64,000 nt of DNA, taken from assembly GCA_028023455.1 (NCBI GenBank), contig JAQFVV010000276.1:496001-560000 (forward strand), written 5' to 3'. Of the stretch, positions 11,562 through 21,708 are shown piece by piece. Each line of letters starts with the position of its first letter. Within the stretch, counting starts at the first letter, position 1. The DNA comes from Epiperipatus broadwayi (lineage: Eukaryota; Onychophora; Udeonychophora; Euonychophora; Peripatidae). The notes below the pieces were generated by a model. That model was not told the DNA's origin and searched no databases. It saw only the letters and a list, made by a program, of their open reading frames with translations. The position numbers were made by a program, and so were the translations under genes.

Positions 11562-11900
11562 AATGTCAACTCGAGTGTTACCCAAATTAGTCAGGGTGAA
11601 ACATTGCATGAGTTAATTAATAAAGATTTGAACAACAACGTGTGTGCGCGCGCTAGTGAGTATATTCAGTAAAATAAAGAAATTGCCCACAAGTCATTAA
11701 AAAAGGGGCAAAAAATTATTAATGTTTTAATCGCAACTTTGTAAAGGCAATTTATGCATAATGTTATCGACAGTTTAATCTGTAATATGAGAATAGAAAA
11801 AATAGTAATGAATGAGATTGCAAAAGAAGAAAAAAAGAAAGAAAAACAAAATGCTTTTGATCGCGAGTCAATTTGTGAGTCAGGTTTATATAATTCATAA
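11562..11900 (+). pseudogene. Decayed open reading frame, unknown
   Basis: A 113-codon reading in one frame is interrupted by only two in-frame stops, remarkable in DNA this AT-rich. It is hydrophilic, with phrases such as GETLHELINKDLNNNVC, NKEIAHKSLKKGQKI and EKIVMNEIAKEEKKKEKQN. It uses a few CG-containing codons (GTGTGTGCGCGCGCT) unlike the surroundings. I do not recognise a family. The charged, Asn/Lys/Glu-rich character would suit a retroelement Gag/ORF1 or an intrinsically disordered host protein. No start codon or promoter is evident. Confidence 0.3.
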
Positions 11901-12394
11901 ATTTTAAGCATTTTTGAGCTCTGTTTGGTTTTACCTCTTCTGAATCAATTTATAAACAAAATCCTACCAATTCCTATAGTAAATTGATTGGTGAATTCAA
12001 ATATAAGATCAAAAATTATAAATTAACGCTATTTGTGAAATTAGAAATAAAAAAAGAAAAGTTGGCAAATAATTTTCTATCTTCATGCATGGAAATAAAA
12101 GTAGATAAAGATAAGAAAACACTCTGTAACTTCTTCCTTCTTTCGATATAAAATAATATATATTTCATACAGGTTTGTTTCACCACATGTTTTAGAAGAG
12201 AACAATGGAATATTTTTACTCTGGGTTCCGAAATTTTAAAATGATCTACATTAGGATTTGAGTAACATGTGCAAATCGTTTACATTATGGTTCTATTGAT
12301 GGCAAATAACGAAATAGGCAGTGAATAGAAAGATAACAGAGAGGTATAAAAAGATGTCATTCAAAATTCATTCAGTATGTGAATCATTTTGATG

Positions 12395-12720
12395 TTTTTT
12401 TATTCTGTTGCTGATTTTCTATGAGAAGACGACTCTGATTTCAAGTGTAATTTAAAAGCCGTGTTGAAAGAAGTGCAAGAAAAAAAACTTGACCGCTAAT
12501 TAAAATTGCAATACCTAGAACAAAAGGTTATTGACATGCAATAAAGTAGTTTTCAATAGTCATAGTCCTCACATCTATAAGTATGGAGTCTGATCCAGAA
12601 AATAACTTCAAAGTCTGTAGAGTTAGATCTCACTACCAAGATGCCAGTAAAAGAAAGAAAATGTTTTGTACCACTAAATTGCCAAAGATCTATATATTCT
12701 ACATGCTATAAGTCACTATT
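12395..12720 (+). other. Possible decayed coding segment, unknown
   Basis: Readable charged phrases (for example DSDFKCNLKAVLKEVQEKK and LQYLEQKV) are broken by stops over about 300 bases. The heptad-like pattern resembles the C-terminal coiled-coil parts of Gag-like proteins. No motif is decisive; composition is slightly less AT-rich than the flanks. Confidence 0.2.
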
Positions 12721-12899
12721 GTTGCTGTAACTACAATTCAAGTCTTCAGCATGTGAGAAGAAGAAATATATTCATCAAGTGAATTTATAAAAATGATGGT
12801 TAATTATAGAAAAGAGAAAGGACATATAAAACCCATAATTTAGAACATTAGATATTTTTACTGGTAAGATATTTATACTATAATATTAAAAAGGCCTTA

Positions 12900-13115
12900 A
12901 ACATAAAACTGAAAATATATTAATTGTAGCAATATGTTATATTTTATGTCAGTGCTAGTATAGACTTAAACTTGAAAATATATTAACTGTTGTGATATGT
13001 TATATTTTATATCCACAGGTGGAACCACTAGTATAAAATTAAAAACTGAAAATATATTAATTGTTGTGCTATGCTTGAGTTGATATCTACATTTGAAATC
13101 ACTAATATATAGATA
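12900..13115 (+). repeat. Diverged tandem repeat, about 80 bp x 3
   Basis: Three successive units begin with 'ctgaaaatatattaattg' or a close variant (about 12908, 12974 and 13046) and continue with 'ttatattttat' and 'cactagta(t)a' landmarks. Units differ by 15-25% by eye. Non-coding. Confidence 0.75.
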
Positions 13116-13119
13116 TAAC

Positions 13120-14272
13120 CGACTTACTTATATTTATGATTTTATGTTTTTGCTTTATTAATAAATTGTTAAGTTACTGTTTTATCAATCCATTTGTTTG
13201 TTTATAACTCCATTAAAACATTATAATGTCAACACACATATGCTAGTTATGAATGATTCATAACATTGAGATAATATACAAACCACTGGGAATATACTAG
13301 AGTATCACAGTAATAATTTGCATTGACAATAATCATTATTTCACCAGTAGTCTAAGTAAACTCACTCTTTTTGAGGTGGTTTGTCACCTGGAGTTTCTTT
13401 TTATTAAAACCTAAAACAAAGAAAATACGATCAGGAGTAATTGGATTTTAAATCCTAACCATCATCATCACATTGTTTAATATAATTATATCTGTTTAAA
13501 CTATGATTTACGACATTCATGGATACAAGTAAAGGATATTTTTCTATTTATCATTATATATGTGCATTTCAATTATTGAATATATATATATATTGAAACA
13601 GTGAGATTCGTATTCGAATCTCAAGTTTCACCTTTTTCTGTCGTCTCTCACTGACCGGTCTATCCCACCCAAATTTAAACTTTTTGGTATCGAATTGTGT
13701 GTGTAACAATATTAAAAATGTATAAATATATGTAGAATTCAACATAAACACGCACACATTTCGATCTCAAATTAAGCGCAATAAATACGGATAAAATAAT
13801 ATAATTTAGATTCCTTTTAGTTAAATAAATTTTGTGTAATAATAATCATTTATTTTGAATTTTATAAAGTTCGTATTTGTTGTTTAGTTTAAATTTCGTT
13901 AAATAATAAGTCTAACAAAATCTGATGCAATAATTAATTAAAGTTAAAATAATTTTATTCCCTTTTGTCTTTGAAAATTTAAAAGCATCGGTCAGTGATA
14001 GAAAATAAATTAATTATAGCAAAATTCCAAAAGAATGTAATTAGCGAATGTAAAGAAAAACAAACAATAGCACAGCAAATTTTTTTTAATTAAAACCAGC
14101 AGAGCATTGATTATCCTGAGGGCAAGATAAGTAAAACCTAAAAATATCTCAACAAAAAACTTAGAGATCAAGATAAAAAAAAGGGAGGCCATCTTAGACT
14201 TGCTGGAGACTTTGACTTGAATTTTAGCTTTGCTCTCGAGTGGAGCGTCTAAAATATCTTAAATAAATTAAT
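13120..14272. other. Mostly non-coding AT-rich stretch
   Basis: A (TA)n run at about 13579-13593 and a short GC-richer patch near 13605-13670 ('cgtattcgaatctc', 'ctgaccggtctatccc'). No feature could be named. Confidence 0.35.
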
Positions 14273-14380
14273 ACTGCAAGGTATGACCGAGTAAGCACCG
14301 AAATTATTCTCCATCGGGAGATGGCCCACTATGCCGAGCTTCACCTTGCCCATCGTAAAAACACCAAAATGATCTGCTGC
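14273..14380 (-). other. Exon-like GC-richer segment with 3' splice-site-like start
   Basis: On the minus strand, a pyrimidine-rich 'cttgtttatttcag' (14394-14381) is followed by 36 open codons with roughly 50% G+C in otherwise about 25% G+C DNA. The reading includes FGVFTMGKVKLGIVGHLP and MENNFGAYSV. I do not recognise the protein. A stop follows about seven codons into the AT-rich flank. On the opposite strand immediately beyond, 14428-14501 reads as a short basic peptide starting MPRTRKK. These may be true exons of a host gene with long introns, or an unrecognised repeat. Confidence 0.25.
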
Positions 14381-15094
14381 CTGAAATAAACAAGAAAGCC
14401 GCTGCTGTTAGAAATCAATAAAACAACATGCCCAGGACAAGAAAGAAAACTTCTAATTACGAACAATCTGCTATTAAACCAATGGATGAAAACATCTTAT
14501 AAAACAGGTACCTGTGTGTGTATTCCAAATTATAGAGTACTCTAGTAATAATAAGCTATAGCTCATCTCCTATTATTTGTATAACTTCTAAATGTTAAAA
14601 TTGTAATTTTGAGAAACTAAAATTTGAGAATTCATGTAATCTGTAAATTTCTCGCATAATCTAGCTTACCATCCCTCTATCACTTCTTAGGTGTGTATTT
14701 CTTAAGTCTACATTTCATTTATAATTATCATGGAAATATTACCTTCTCGTAATTATCTTAGTTTTAAAGCTAAATCCATAATCGTTTGAACAGTGAATGC
14801 GTGTCGAATTATCATTAATATTTGCTTTTATAAATAACTTAAATTTCATATAAATCGACACGCATTCAAAGAATCAGTTATTGTAATGCAGGGTCTACTA
14901 CTCCGTAATAGCTGGCATACTCGCTGTAATAATTCCCTTTTTAGATATTTTTATTATTATTAAATGTTAATGAATAATTATGTAAATTTCATTTCTTTGA
15001 GAGTCACCAATTTTCTTTCAGTCAATGTTGATAATGTTGGGCCGAGTTTGAAATCTAGTTAAATATCACCACAATCTTTTAGATATTATACATG

Positions 15095-15884
15095 TGTTAC
15101 GTTTTGAAGCCCCGATGGCTCATTCCACGCCGTGAATACTCCGGATTCTCTAGGGTTGAATTAACCCCAGTCGTCCTACACAAGCGGACATGATAATGTT
15201 CTCATAGGGCTTGACGACCGTCACGCAGCTAGCTGACAAATTGCGACACGGACCGCTTGTCCCTGGTTATGCTCATGTGACACCTTACCTCTTCAGGTCG
15301 TGGCAGAGACCAACCCGAAACCCTTGTAACTTATTCACGGCATTGCAGTTTCAGCACTGCCATTTTACATCGCCCTTCTAAAGCGTACCACATGTTCTTT
15401 TATTTAGTTTATTATTCTCTCTATCACTCCGCCTCGGCATTATCTTCGTCATATACTCTCAAATAAATGTTTGCCCTTTGTCGTAAAATAAATATTTTAT
15501 TAAATAAATGTATGTCCGCCATTACTGATGACTCTTGCAGTGCAAAGTATAAATTCCTTACAGCACGCATTAGAAATACTGACTCGAGAACCCTAGGTAG
15601 CTAGATTACGCCTTCATATAAACAAATGCTCCTTATAAATAAATGTATTTTTATATATATAATATTACCGATTAGATGTTGAGACTTTGAATTTAAAATC
15701 TGATTAATAACATTAATAATGTTTTCTTTTATTAAATACATAAATAAATAATTCTAAATATACGTCTGTAGTTAAGTTTTCATTTATTCGATGCCCATTA
15801 TAGACATTTCCTCGATTATATATGTTAATTAATATTCGTTTGATTGTTGGCCAACTCGGAAACAAAACCCATGAATCTCGTGCA
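15095..15884 (-). mobile_element. LTR of a gypsy-like element (3' LTR, minus strand)
   Basis: In plus orientation the block starts TGTTACG (15095) and ends CTCGTGCA (15881-15884), that is TG...CA. On the minus strand it is preceded by a short purine run (CAGGGAGA, 15892-15885) acting as a polypurine tract, itself downstream of a pol-tail-like reading (next entry). A 300-bp part (15100-15400) is about 50% G+C, far above the window. The second LTR is absent from the window, so the element is truncated by an AT-rich segment at about 16.1 kb. The alternative is an unrelated GC-rich single-copy segment. Confidence 0.45.
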
Positions 15885-15918
15885 TCTCCCTGACCACCGT
15901 GCCTAAAGAAGTGTTTAC

Positions 15919-16104
15919 TTATGTCGCATCAGAGGCGTTATTCCGTAGATTGTATTGTGGAACCGATAAACTATGTTCGAACTCAGTATTACCGGTGGCT
16001 TCGCTACTCGATGGTGCTGCTGTTCTGTGTGGTGGTCGAATTCTGCAATATGTTAACGAGATACACGTGTTTTGACTGTTACAATATATATATATAAAAT
16101 ACAT
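15919..16104 (-). pseudogene. Carboxy-terminal tail of gypsy-like Pol
   Basis: A 61-codon minus frame ends VPQYNLRNNASDAT-stop, 27 bases before the polypurine tract and LTR. Known: Ty3/gypsy Pol proteins commonly end in a PxRYNLRxR-type phrase shortly before the polypurine tract. Upstream (plus-strand direction) the frame runs into a (TA)n tract at 16085-16122 where the element appears cut. No integrase core is visible. Confidence 0.4.
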
Positions 16105-16129
16105 CTATATATATATATATATTGAATGT

Positions 16130-16600
16130 ATCACTGGTTCTGATTTCAAACTCACAGTGTGGTATTTATATACTATTATATAATTGAATGCGGAAGTTTT
16201 ATAATTTTATTTATTGTTACAATATATTCACAATCTTTAACCATGTAAAGATTAAATTACACATACACATGTATATATTAATCATATATTGGTGAAAATA
16301 TTATATATATATATAATAATTTGGTTTACAAATATCAAACATTCTGCCCTAGAACATTGCCATCATCCACTTCAATTAAATAAATTAATGATTATCACTA
16401 GTCATTTATTCGGCAAAAGATTATCATATCACTCTTAGTCAGACTTAAATGTTAAGCTCAGTTAAAAATTATTATATCTGCTTTTAATTAAACACAGGCA
16501 CATGAAATAATTAATACAATTTCATCTCTCATTTTATAAGTAAAATATAATTATTGAAACATATGAATAAAGTTATCTGAAAAAACGTATAATTCCTAAT
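16130..16600. other. AT-rich non-coding stretch
   Basis: Nothing supportable apart from a short (TA)n run at about 16302-16315. Confidence 0.4.
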
Positions 16601-17075
16601 ATGCATTTTACACTAACCTGTCACTCTTCAGTTGGTGCAGATCATAATCTCTAGAACATATCTCATCATATGTATAATATATGTCAATGTCAAATTATCA
16701 CAGTTTGATTTACAAGTGTCAAACATGACTTAGATACTATATAGATAACATAAACACATTAAGAAATGTTATTAATCATTTACTAATCTAGAAATATTAA
16801 TAAATATTAAGCATATAATAAAAATATCTGTAGAACATCATGATCTGGAAAACTGAAAAATATTAGTATAGCATAAAATATGTCACACTTTTGATCTCAT
16901 TCTCTTCAGATAAATATATTAAAGAAGACTATTAATCATTTTTGTTAGTCTAGAAATATTGATAAATATTAACTAAATAATGAAAAAATGGTACGAGATA
17001 ATGATATTGGTTTGCTGAAAATGCTGATTTAGCATAAAAATGTATCTTGGAGATTTTATGCTTTTGTCAGATATC
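16600..17075 (+). repeat. Decayed family A module plus ~165-bp tandem duplication
   Basis: At 16618-16665 the phrase 'cttcagttggtgcagatcat' matches the shared module of SINE family A. From about 16760 two units follow in tandem (16760-16915 and 16925-17075). They share 'attaatcattt', 'agtctagaaatatt', 'aaatattaa', 'atgctgatttagcataaaa' and 'gatctcatt/gagatttta'. Both contain a reversed version of the module (gctg-tttagcat), so the area is a nest of old SINE fragments. Confidence 0.5.
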
Positions 17076-17079
17076 CTTA

Positions 17080-17515
17080 TTTATGTTTTAATACTACATG
17101 TTGTATTAGACCTTTTAAGTATATCCAAAAGGTATTAAAGATGAAAAAAGTTGAAATTTGTATCAATTATTCCATGTGTTATATTTCATTTTAAAAAGAA
17201 AACATATTAATTTAATCTGAAAATAATATTTATATCTAATTTAAAAATGATGAAATAATCTTTAATCTACTAATGAATTAGTAATAGTCATTAATATATT
17301 CATCTGAAAATAGTTATTAAATATGTGAATGCAGGAAGTTTAACATTGATAATTCAATTTATAATACTTTGATATTGATAAAAATACTGAACAAATGAGA
17401 GGCATGGGGGTGAACTGTAAAGTGCTAGTTCAATATAAAATTATCTTTGTAGTTTTTGGATGTGTTTATTTATATATTTGAAAAATACATGGTTGAGGTA
17501 TATATATATATTTAT
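17080..17515. other. AT-rich non-coding stretch
   Basis: Nothing supportable; a short (TA)n run at about 17500-17511. Confidence 0.35.
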
Positions 17516-17917
17516 TGTAACTAAATTGAATCTGATAGCATCTCAAATTAGTTATATTTTAAAGCTGCATGAAAAACAATTTTTATAATAAAAAACTTAT
17601 ATAAATTGAAAAATAAATATATAAACTGCCTAAAAAATTAAAAGAAAAGTTTGTTTATACAATTCATCATATTATTAAATATTTTATAAAGTTACTTTGT
17701 AATATGTGAAAAGCAATAAAATTATAAATTGAAATGCAAATAAAAAAAGAAAAGTTGTTTTGATCCAAGCAAGAAGGTTGAAGTATATAATTTATAAAAA
17801 CCTAAAGAAATTTGTACTTGTTTTCATATGCTTTTTTCTAAATAAATTTTAATTGAACAACTTATCCATTTCTAAAGTAAATTTATGGCACGTTTAAATA
17901 CAATATTAAAATTTTGC

Positions 17918-18390
17918 AATTAATAATATTTTAAAAATTAGCAATCAAACTTTAACAGTCAGTTATAAAGAGACAAAGGAAAGTTGGTTCCATGACATGT
18001 TGTGAAGGGAATATTTTTTTTTTAAAAAAAAAAAAAACAAACATGTTGTTGTAAAGAAACAGTAGTAAAATTTTTAGAACTAGTTGGTGATGAAACTCAT
18101 TGTTTGGAAAAAATGTTTTTGAACATAATCAAGTACATATAAATAAGTCAGAAATAGGAAATAATAATATTTCAAAATTAGGAAACAACTTTAAAAGTCG
18201 GTTACAAAGAGAGGAAGAAGGAAATTTGAATTGTGAAGAAAATAAATAAAATACTTTTCAAAAAAACATGTTGTTGTAAAGAAACACAGGTCAAATCTTG
18301 TAACTAGTTGATGATGAAACTCATGGTTTTGAAAATATGTTATTCAACAATATCAATTAGGGTATAAATAGATCAGAAATAAGCAGCTAT
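17918..18390 (+). repeat. ~230-bp tandem duplication carrying the TATA box
   Basis: Units 17918-18157 and 18158-18390 both contain 'ttataaagagaca/ttacaaagagagg', 'catgttgttgtaaagaaaca', 'gatgaaactcat' and TATAAATA (18138-18145 and 18363-18370). Copy 2 of the long repeat (25148-25155) has the TATA box only once, so the duplication arose after the two copies separated. Confidence 0.75.
18363..18370 (+). promoter_or_regulatory. TATA box of the long repeat (LTR promoter)
   Basis: TATAAATA in the context GGGTATAAATAGATCAG; the aligned position in the second copy is GGGTATAAATATATCAG at 25148-25155. Conservation of the box between diverged copies and its mid-repeat location fit a U3 promoter. Confidence 0.45.
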
Positions 18391-18738
18391 GTTTAGATTT
18401 TAGTAGCATCCAGTATAGTCCATTCTACTCTAAATTAAAAAAAGAAGTGTTGCAGTCATCCAATGAAGAGGATAAAAATCACTAGTTAAAACTGTTTTTC
18501 ACCATAACTTGCATAGCTGTATCCTGTTGACTATTTTACATTAATTTTCAATACTTGAAATATAACAGCAATATGATGACTTTATTTAGGAGAAGACCAA
18601 ATTACCCAGATATACAACTGGATCCACAAAGTAGCACTGAAATTTGCTAAAATTAGCCATTACCTGGTTTCATAATGTCATAAAAAAAAGTTGACTGAGC
18701 TGAAAGAGACATAAGAATGATCCAAGACTTATTGATAT

Positions 18739-19342
18739 TGTTATAATCCTATCTTCTCTCAAAAGTGAACTATTCCAGATTCCCTCTTATATGATTGGAT
18801 TAAGCACTGTTTGCCATAGGCTAATAGGCTGGTATACAGCTAAACACATATCCAATGATTAGTACAGGTCAATAAGCAATAATGTTCACTGAATCCAAAT
18901 GTTTTCCATAAGGTCAGAGATCTGGCTGTAAATATTCAGCCTTTTGTGAGAAATGGGGGAGAATGTCTTTCTAACCTAACCTGAACAACAGTGAGGATTC
19001 TCATGATAGCAATACACTATTTGTCTACACAGATAGGCAAGTCACATAGGGACCAAAAACTGCTAAGAGTACTGTTGGCTCAAGGCAATCTGTCTTGTAC
19101 AGCTGAAAAAGTAACACTCTTTCTACCCATGAGGCAATAATATCAGGTGTAGCTGGAAGCAGTAGGACCACAAAGACCACAAACACAAAGCCAGTGTTTA
19201 TGTTAATCTATAACATTCAGTATTGTATATATTCTCATGTATTATATATGTTTGTAGATATAATAAAGATTATATTAATTGTAACTTCGGTGTTTGTATT
19301 ATTTTCTGTAAGTTGAGTCTGTGATTCAGACCAAACACAACA
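18739..19342 (+). mobile_element. 5' LTR of nested element
   Basis: 604 bp, TG...CA. Relative to the 3' LTR it lacks about 36 bp at 18982-18984: the 3' LTR has a segment bounded by two CTAACCT repeats, and the 5' LTR retains a single merged copy (CTAACCTAACCTG), a deletion between short direct repeats. The TATA box position is degenerate (TGTAAATA). An AATAAA at about 19262 could serve polyadenylation. Confidence 0.85.
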
Positions 19343-19690
19343 TATTATTGGTGCAGTCAGACAAAAGATTTTTTTTTCCTCCATGGCTGGAAAAAAGTGG
19401 AAGCATAAACACTGCCCAAATCAACAGATTATTGGTGTAGTTGACAGGCCAACAGATTACTGGCATAGTCAGACAAAATATTTTTTCCCATGGCTGGAAA
19501 AAAAATGTGAGTGTAAATACTGCCCAAAATCAACATTTATTTTGGTGCAGACAGACAAAGAATTTTTTCCTTTGGATGGAAAAAAAATGGGAGCATGAAT
19601 ACTGCCCAAATCAACAGATATTTTTATGCAATCATACAAAAGATTTTTTCCCCCATGGCTGAAAAAAAAATGGTAGCGTAAATAAGTGAG
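19343..19690 (+). repeat. Leader/primer-binding region repeated about four times
   Basis: Right after the 5' LTR, TATTATTGGTGCAGTCAGAC begins a unit of about 85-90 bp. The unit consists of 'ttggtgcagacagacaaa', a T-run, 'ccatggctggaaaaaa' and 'tg(g)gagc-taaatactgcccaa'. It recurs at about 19343, 19428, 19538 and 19618 in decaying form. In reverse-transcribing elements the sequence just after the LTR is the tRNA primer-binding site, so here that region is reiterated. Confidence 0.75.
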
Positions 19691-20005
19691 TGTATACTTA
19701 TATATAAAAAAAAGTAAAATATGTCATCGTGTTTACTAAACAGCGATAAAAATCACTTATTTCTGGGAAAATAAAAAGTAAAATACATCATATTTATTAA
19801 ACAGTGATTGTTAAAATCATTTATTTCTGGGAGAATAAAAAATAAAGTGATCACAAACACTATTGACAGTTTATAAACCAATCAAAAGCAGTCATCCTAA
19901 AAAAGACAGAAGCTCACTCTAGCGGAGTAAAAAGTCTGTCAAAAATAACAATATTGAATGGATACAATAAATATGAAATAAATATTTTTTTCATGTTATA
20001 CTAGA

Positions 20006-20254
20006 GAAAAATAAAAAGTGGCTATTATAGTTGTCTTGATGAAAAACAAGACATCATAATAGTCAAAACAGCAGTTAGAAGTCAACAGAATCAACTAAGG
20101 CTAAATGATACAGATGCAGCCACAGTGAATGAATCTCCAGGGACAGGAATTGCAAGCAAGGAGGACCAAAAAACCGAAGACAGCAGCAAACTAGAAGAAG
20201 CACTGAAGCGGATTTGTCATCCTTCAGCATGCCTGCATGACCATGTTTTCTAGG
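20006..20254 (+). pseudogene. Short Pol-tail remnant of nested element
   Basis: An 82-codon open frame without its own start, following a TAG, ends with RICHPSACLHDHVF-stop about 15 bases before the polypurine tract. Known: many gypsy/copia-type Pol proteins end with RxSxRxRxPPxxLxDYV-like phrases. The placement just before the polypurine tract supports a remnant of pol. The upstream part (CLDEKQDIIIVKTAVRS) is not recognised. Confidence 0.4.
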
Positions 20255-20265
20255 GCTAATTTTTA

Positions 20266-20279
20266 GCCAGGGGGTGAGA
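20266..20279 (+). promoter_or_regulatory. Polypurine tract of nested element
   Basis: CCAGGGGGTGAGA lies immediately before the TGTTATAG start of the 3' LTR; this is the expected plus-strand primer position of LTR elements. Confidence 0.75.
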
Positions 20280-20911
20280 TGTTATAGTCCTCCATTTTCT
20301 CAGAAGTGAACTATTCCAGATTCCCTCCTATATGATCAGATTAAGCATTGTTTGCCTCAGTGCAATAGGCTGATGTACAGCTAAACACATAGCCAATGAT
20401 TAGTACAGGTTAATAAGCAGTGATGCTTGCTGAATCCAAATGTTTTCAGTAAGGTCAGGGATCTCACTATAAATAGTCAGCCTTTTGTGAGAAATGGGGG
20501 AGAAGGTCTGTCTAACCTACAAAGAAAGCATGCATTCTCTCAGGGAAGCTCTGCTAACCTGAACAACAGTGAGAATTTCCACAATAGCACTACACCATTT
20601 GTCTATGCAGCTAGGCAAATCCCACGGGGATCAGATGCTGCTAAGACGTCTATTGGCTTGAGGCAAGCTATCTTGTACAGCTGGAAGGGTCACAATGTCC
20701 CTATCCATGAGGCAAGCTATCAGGTGTAGCTGGAAGCAATAGGACCACAAATACAGAACCCAGAGTTTATATTAATCTATAAAATTCAGTATTGTATATA
20801 TTCTCATGTATTATATATGTTTGTAGATATAATAAAGATTATATTAATTGTAACTCTGGTGTTTATATTATTTTCTACAAGTTGAATCTGTGATCCAAAC
20901 CAAACACAACA
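20280..20911 (+). mobile_element. 3' LTR of nested element
   Basis: 632 bp, TG...CA. TATA box TATAAATA at 20468-20475 and AATAAAGATT near 20830. A 100-codon open frame inside it (20427-20729) has no match to known domains that I can see and overlaps regulatory sequence, so I regard it as chance. By-eye divergence from the 5' LTR is around 15%, implying an old insertion. Confidence 0.85.
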
Positions 20912-21708
20912 GATACCATACCCTATTTAATATCATAAATACTATTGTATTTTCTGTCTAACATCTCCAGTACTAATGGAGAATAACTACCATCTTTTGA
21001 AAAACTAATGAAGACATCCAGAAATATATTAAAAGAATTATACCCGCAGAAAACTATGCTTCTGGAACTGTTTAATTATTTTACATGACAAGATCTTATT
21101 TTTATAAATATTATAAAGTCTTAAATTAAAAATATATTTTCTTATTATTATATTTAATATTTGTATACGGATTAATATTTGCAAGTATACAAATAATAGT
21201 TTCATATATTCGTTGTTAATAAATAATTGTTTTTATTAATCCGTTTGGTTTGTATTTGCTAATATAACACAATCCAAAAATTGTACAGTTCAATATGTTA
21301 ATAATAGTCACAATTCTAAAAAAATCATACAATTCACTAAGGGATATGTAGTGATGGTGGTAATAACTTATAAATGATGATGATTAGATATTAATAAGGT
21401 TTCCAAAAGGAAACTTTCTAGTTAGAAGATTTGGCACATAAGAGTTTAATTTTTTTAATTTTATTTCTTTGAAACTGATAAACAAATAAAATACTTTTGG
21501 GAGGACTTGTACTCTTGTTATAAATCATCACTATCAATGTTTGGTTACTATTATTGTATATATTTGAATTGAATTTTTTTTTTTTGAATTTTATTAACCA
21601 TTCAACACTTATTTAATATAAATATTTTGTGGGAATTAAATATTTGCTGTTAAATATGTGTGTATCTTGTAATATTTGTATATCTTGGTTCAAACCCAAA
21701 ATATTACA

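Larger units (their letters stand above)
18739..20911 (+). mobile_element. Nested short LTR retrotransposon (non-autonomous or deleted)
   Basis: Two ~600-bp direct repeats (18739-19342 and 20280-20911) begin TGTTATA and end ACACAACA. They are flanked by GATAT (18734-18738) and GATAC (20912-20916), a 5-bp target duplication with one difference. The interior (19343-20279, 937 bp) is too short for gag-pol. It holds a tandemly repeated leader, a short pol-tail-like reading and a polypurine tract. The paralogous locus near 26.83 kb reads 'ctactgatactatac', which is the empty site. Known: TRIM/LARD-like non-autonomous LTR elements have this build. The ppt and Pol tail favour a gypsy origin (inference). 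Confidence 0.85.
17516..21708 (+). repeat. Long direct repeat, copy 1 (probable old LTR, hosts nested LTR element)
   Basis: With the nested element at 18739-20916 removed, this ~2.0-kb segment aligns along its length with 24470-27582. Anchors in order: 'aaattagttatatt', 'aatatataaactgcctaaa', 'gcttttttctaaat', 'gtaaagaaacag', TATAAATA, 'actggatccacaaagtagcac', 'aattatttaattattt-ca', 'gttagaagatttg', and 'atcttggttcaaac'. It starts TG and ends CA, and is followed by TATTTGGTGCAAACAAC, which resembles a primer-binding region. The direct orientation, TATA box in the middle and end structure suggest the 5' LTR of a large element whose interior is 21709-24469. No target duplication was found, so a dispersed or segmental duplication remains possible. 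Confidence 0.6.

Noticed and set aside
20427-20729. 100-codon open frame with a start codon
   Set aside because: It lies wholly inside the 3' LTR of the nested element, spans its TATA region, and the 5' LTR counterpart does not keep it open.
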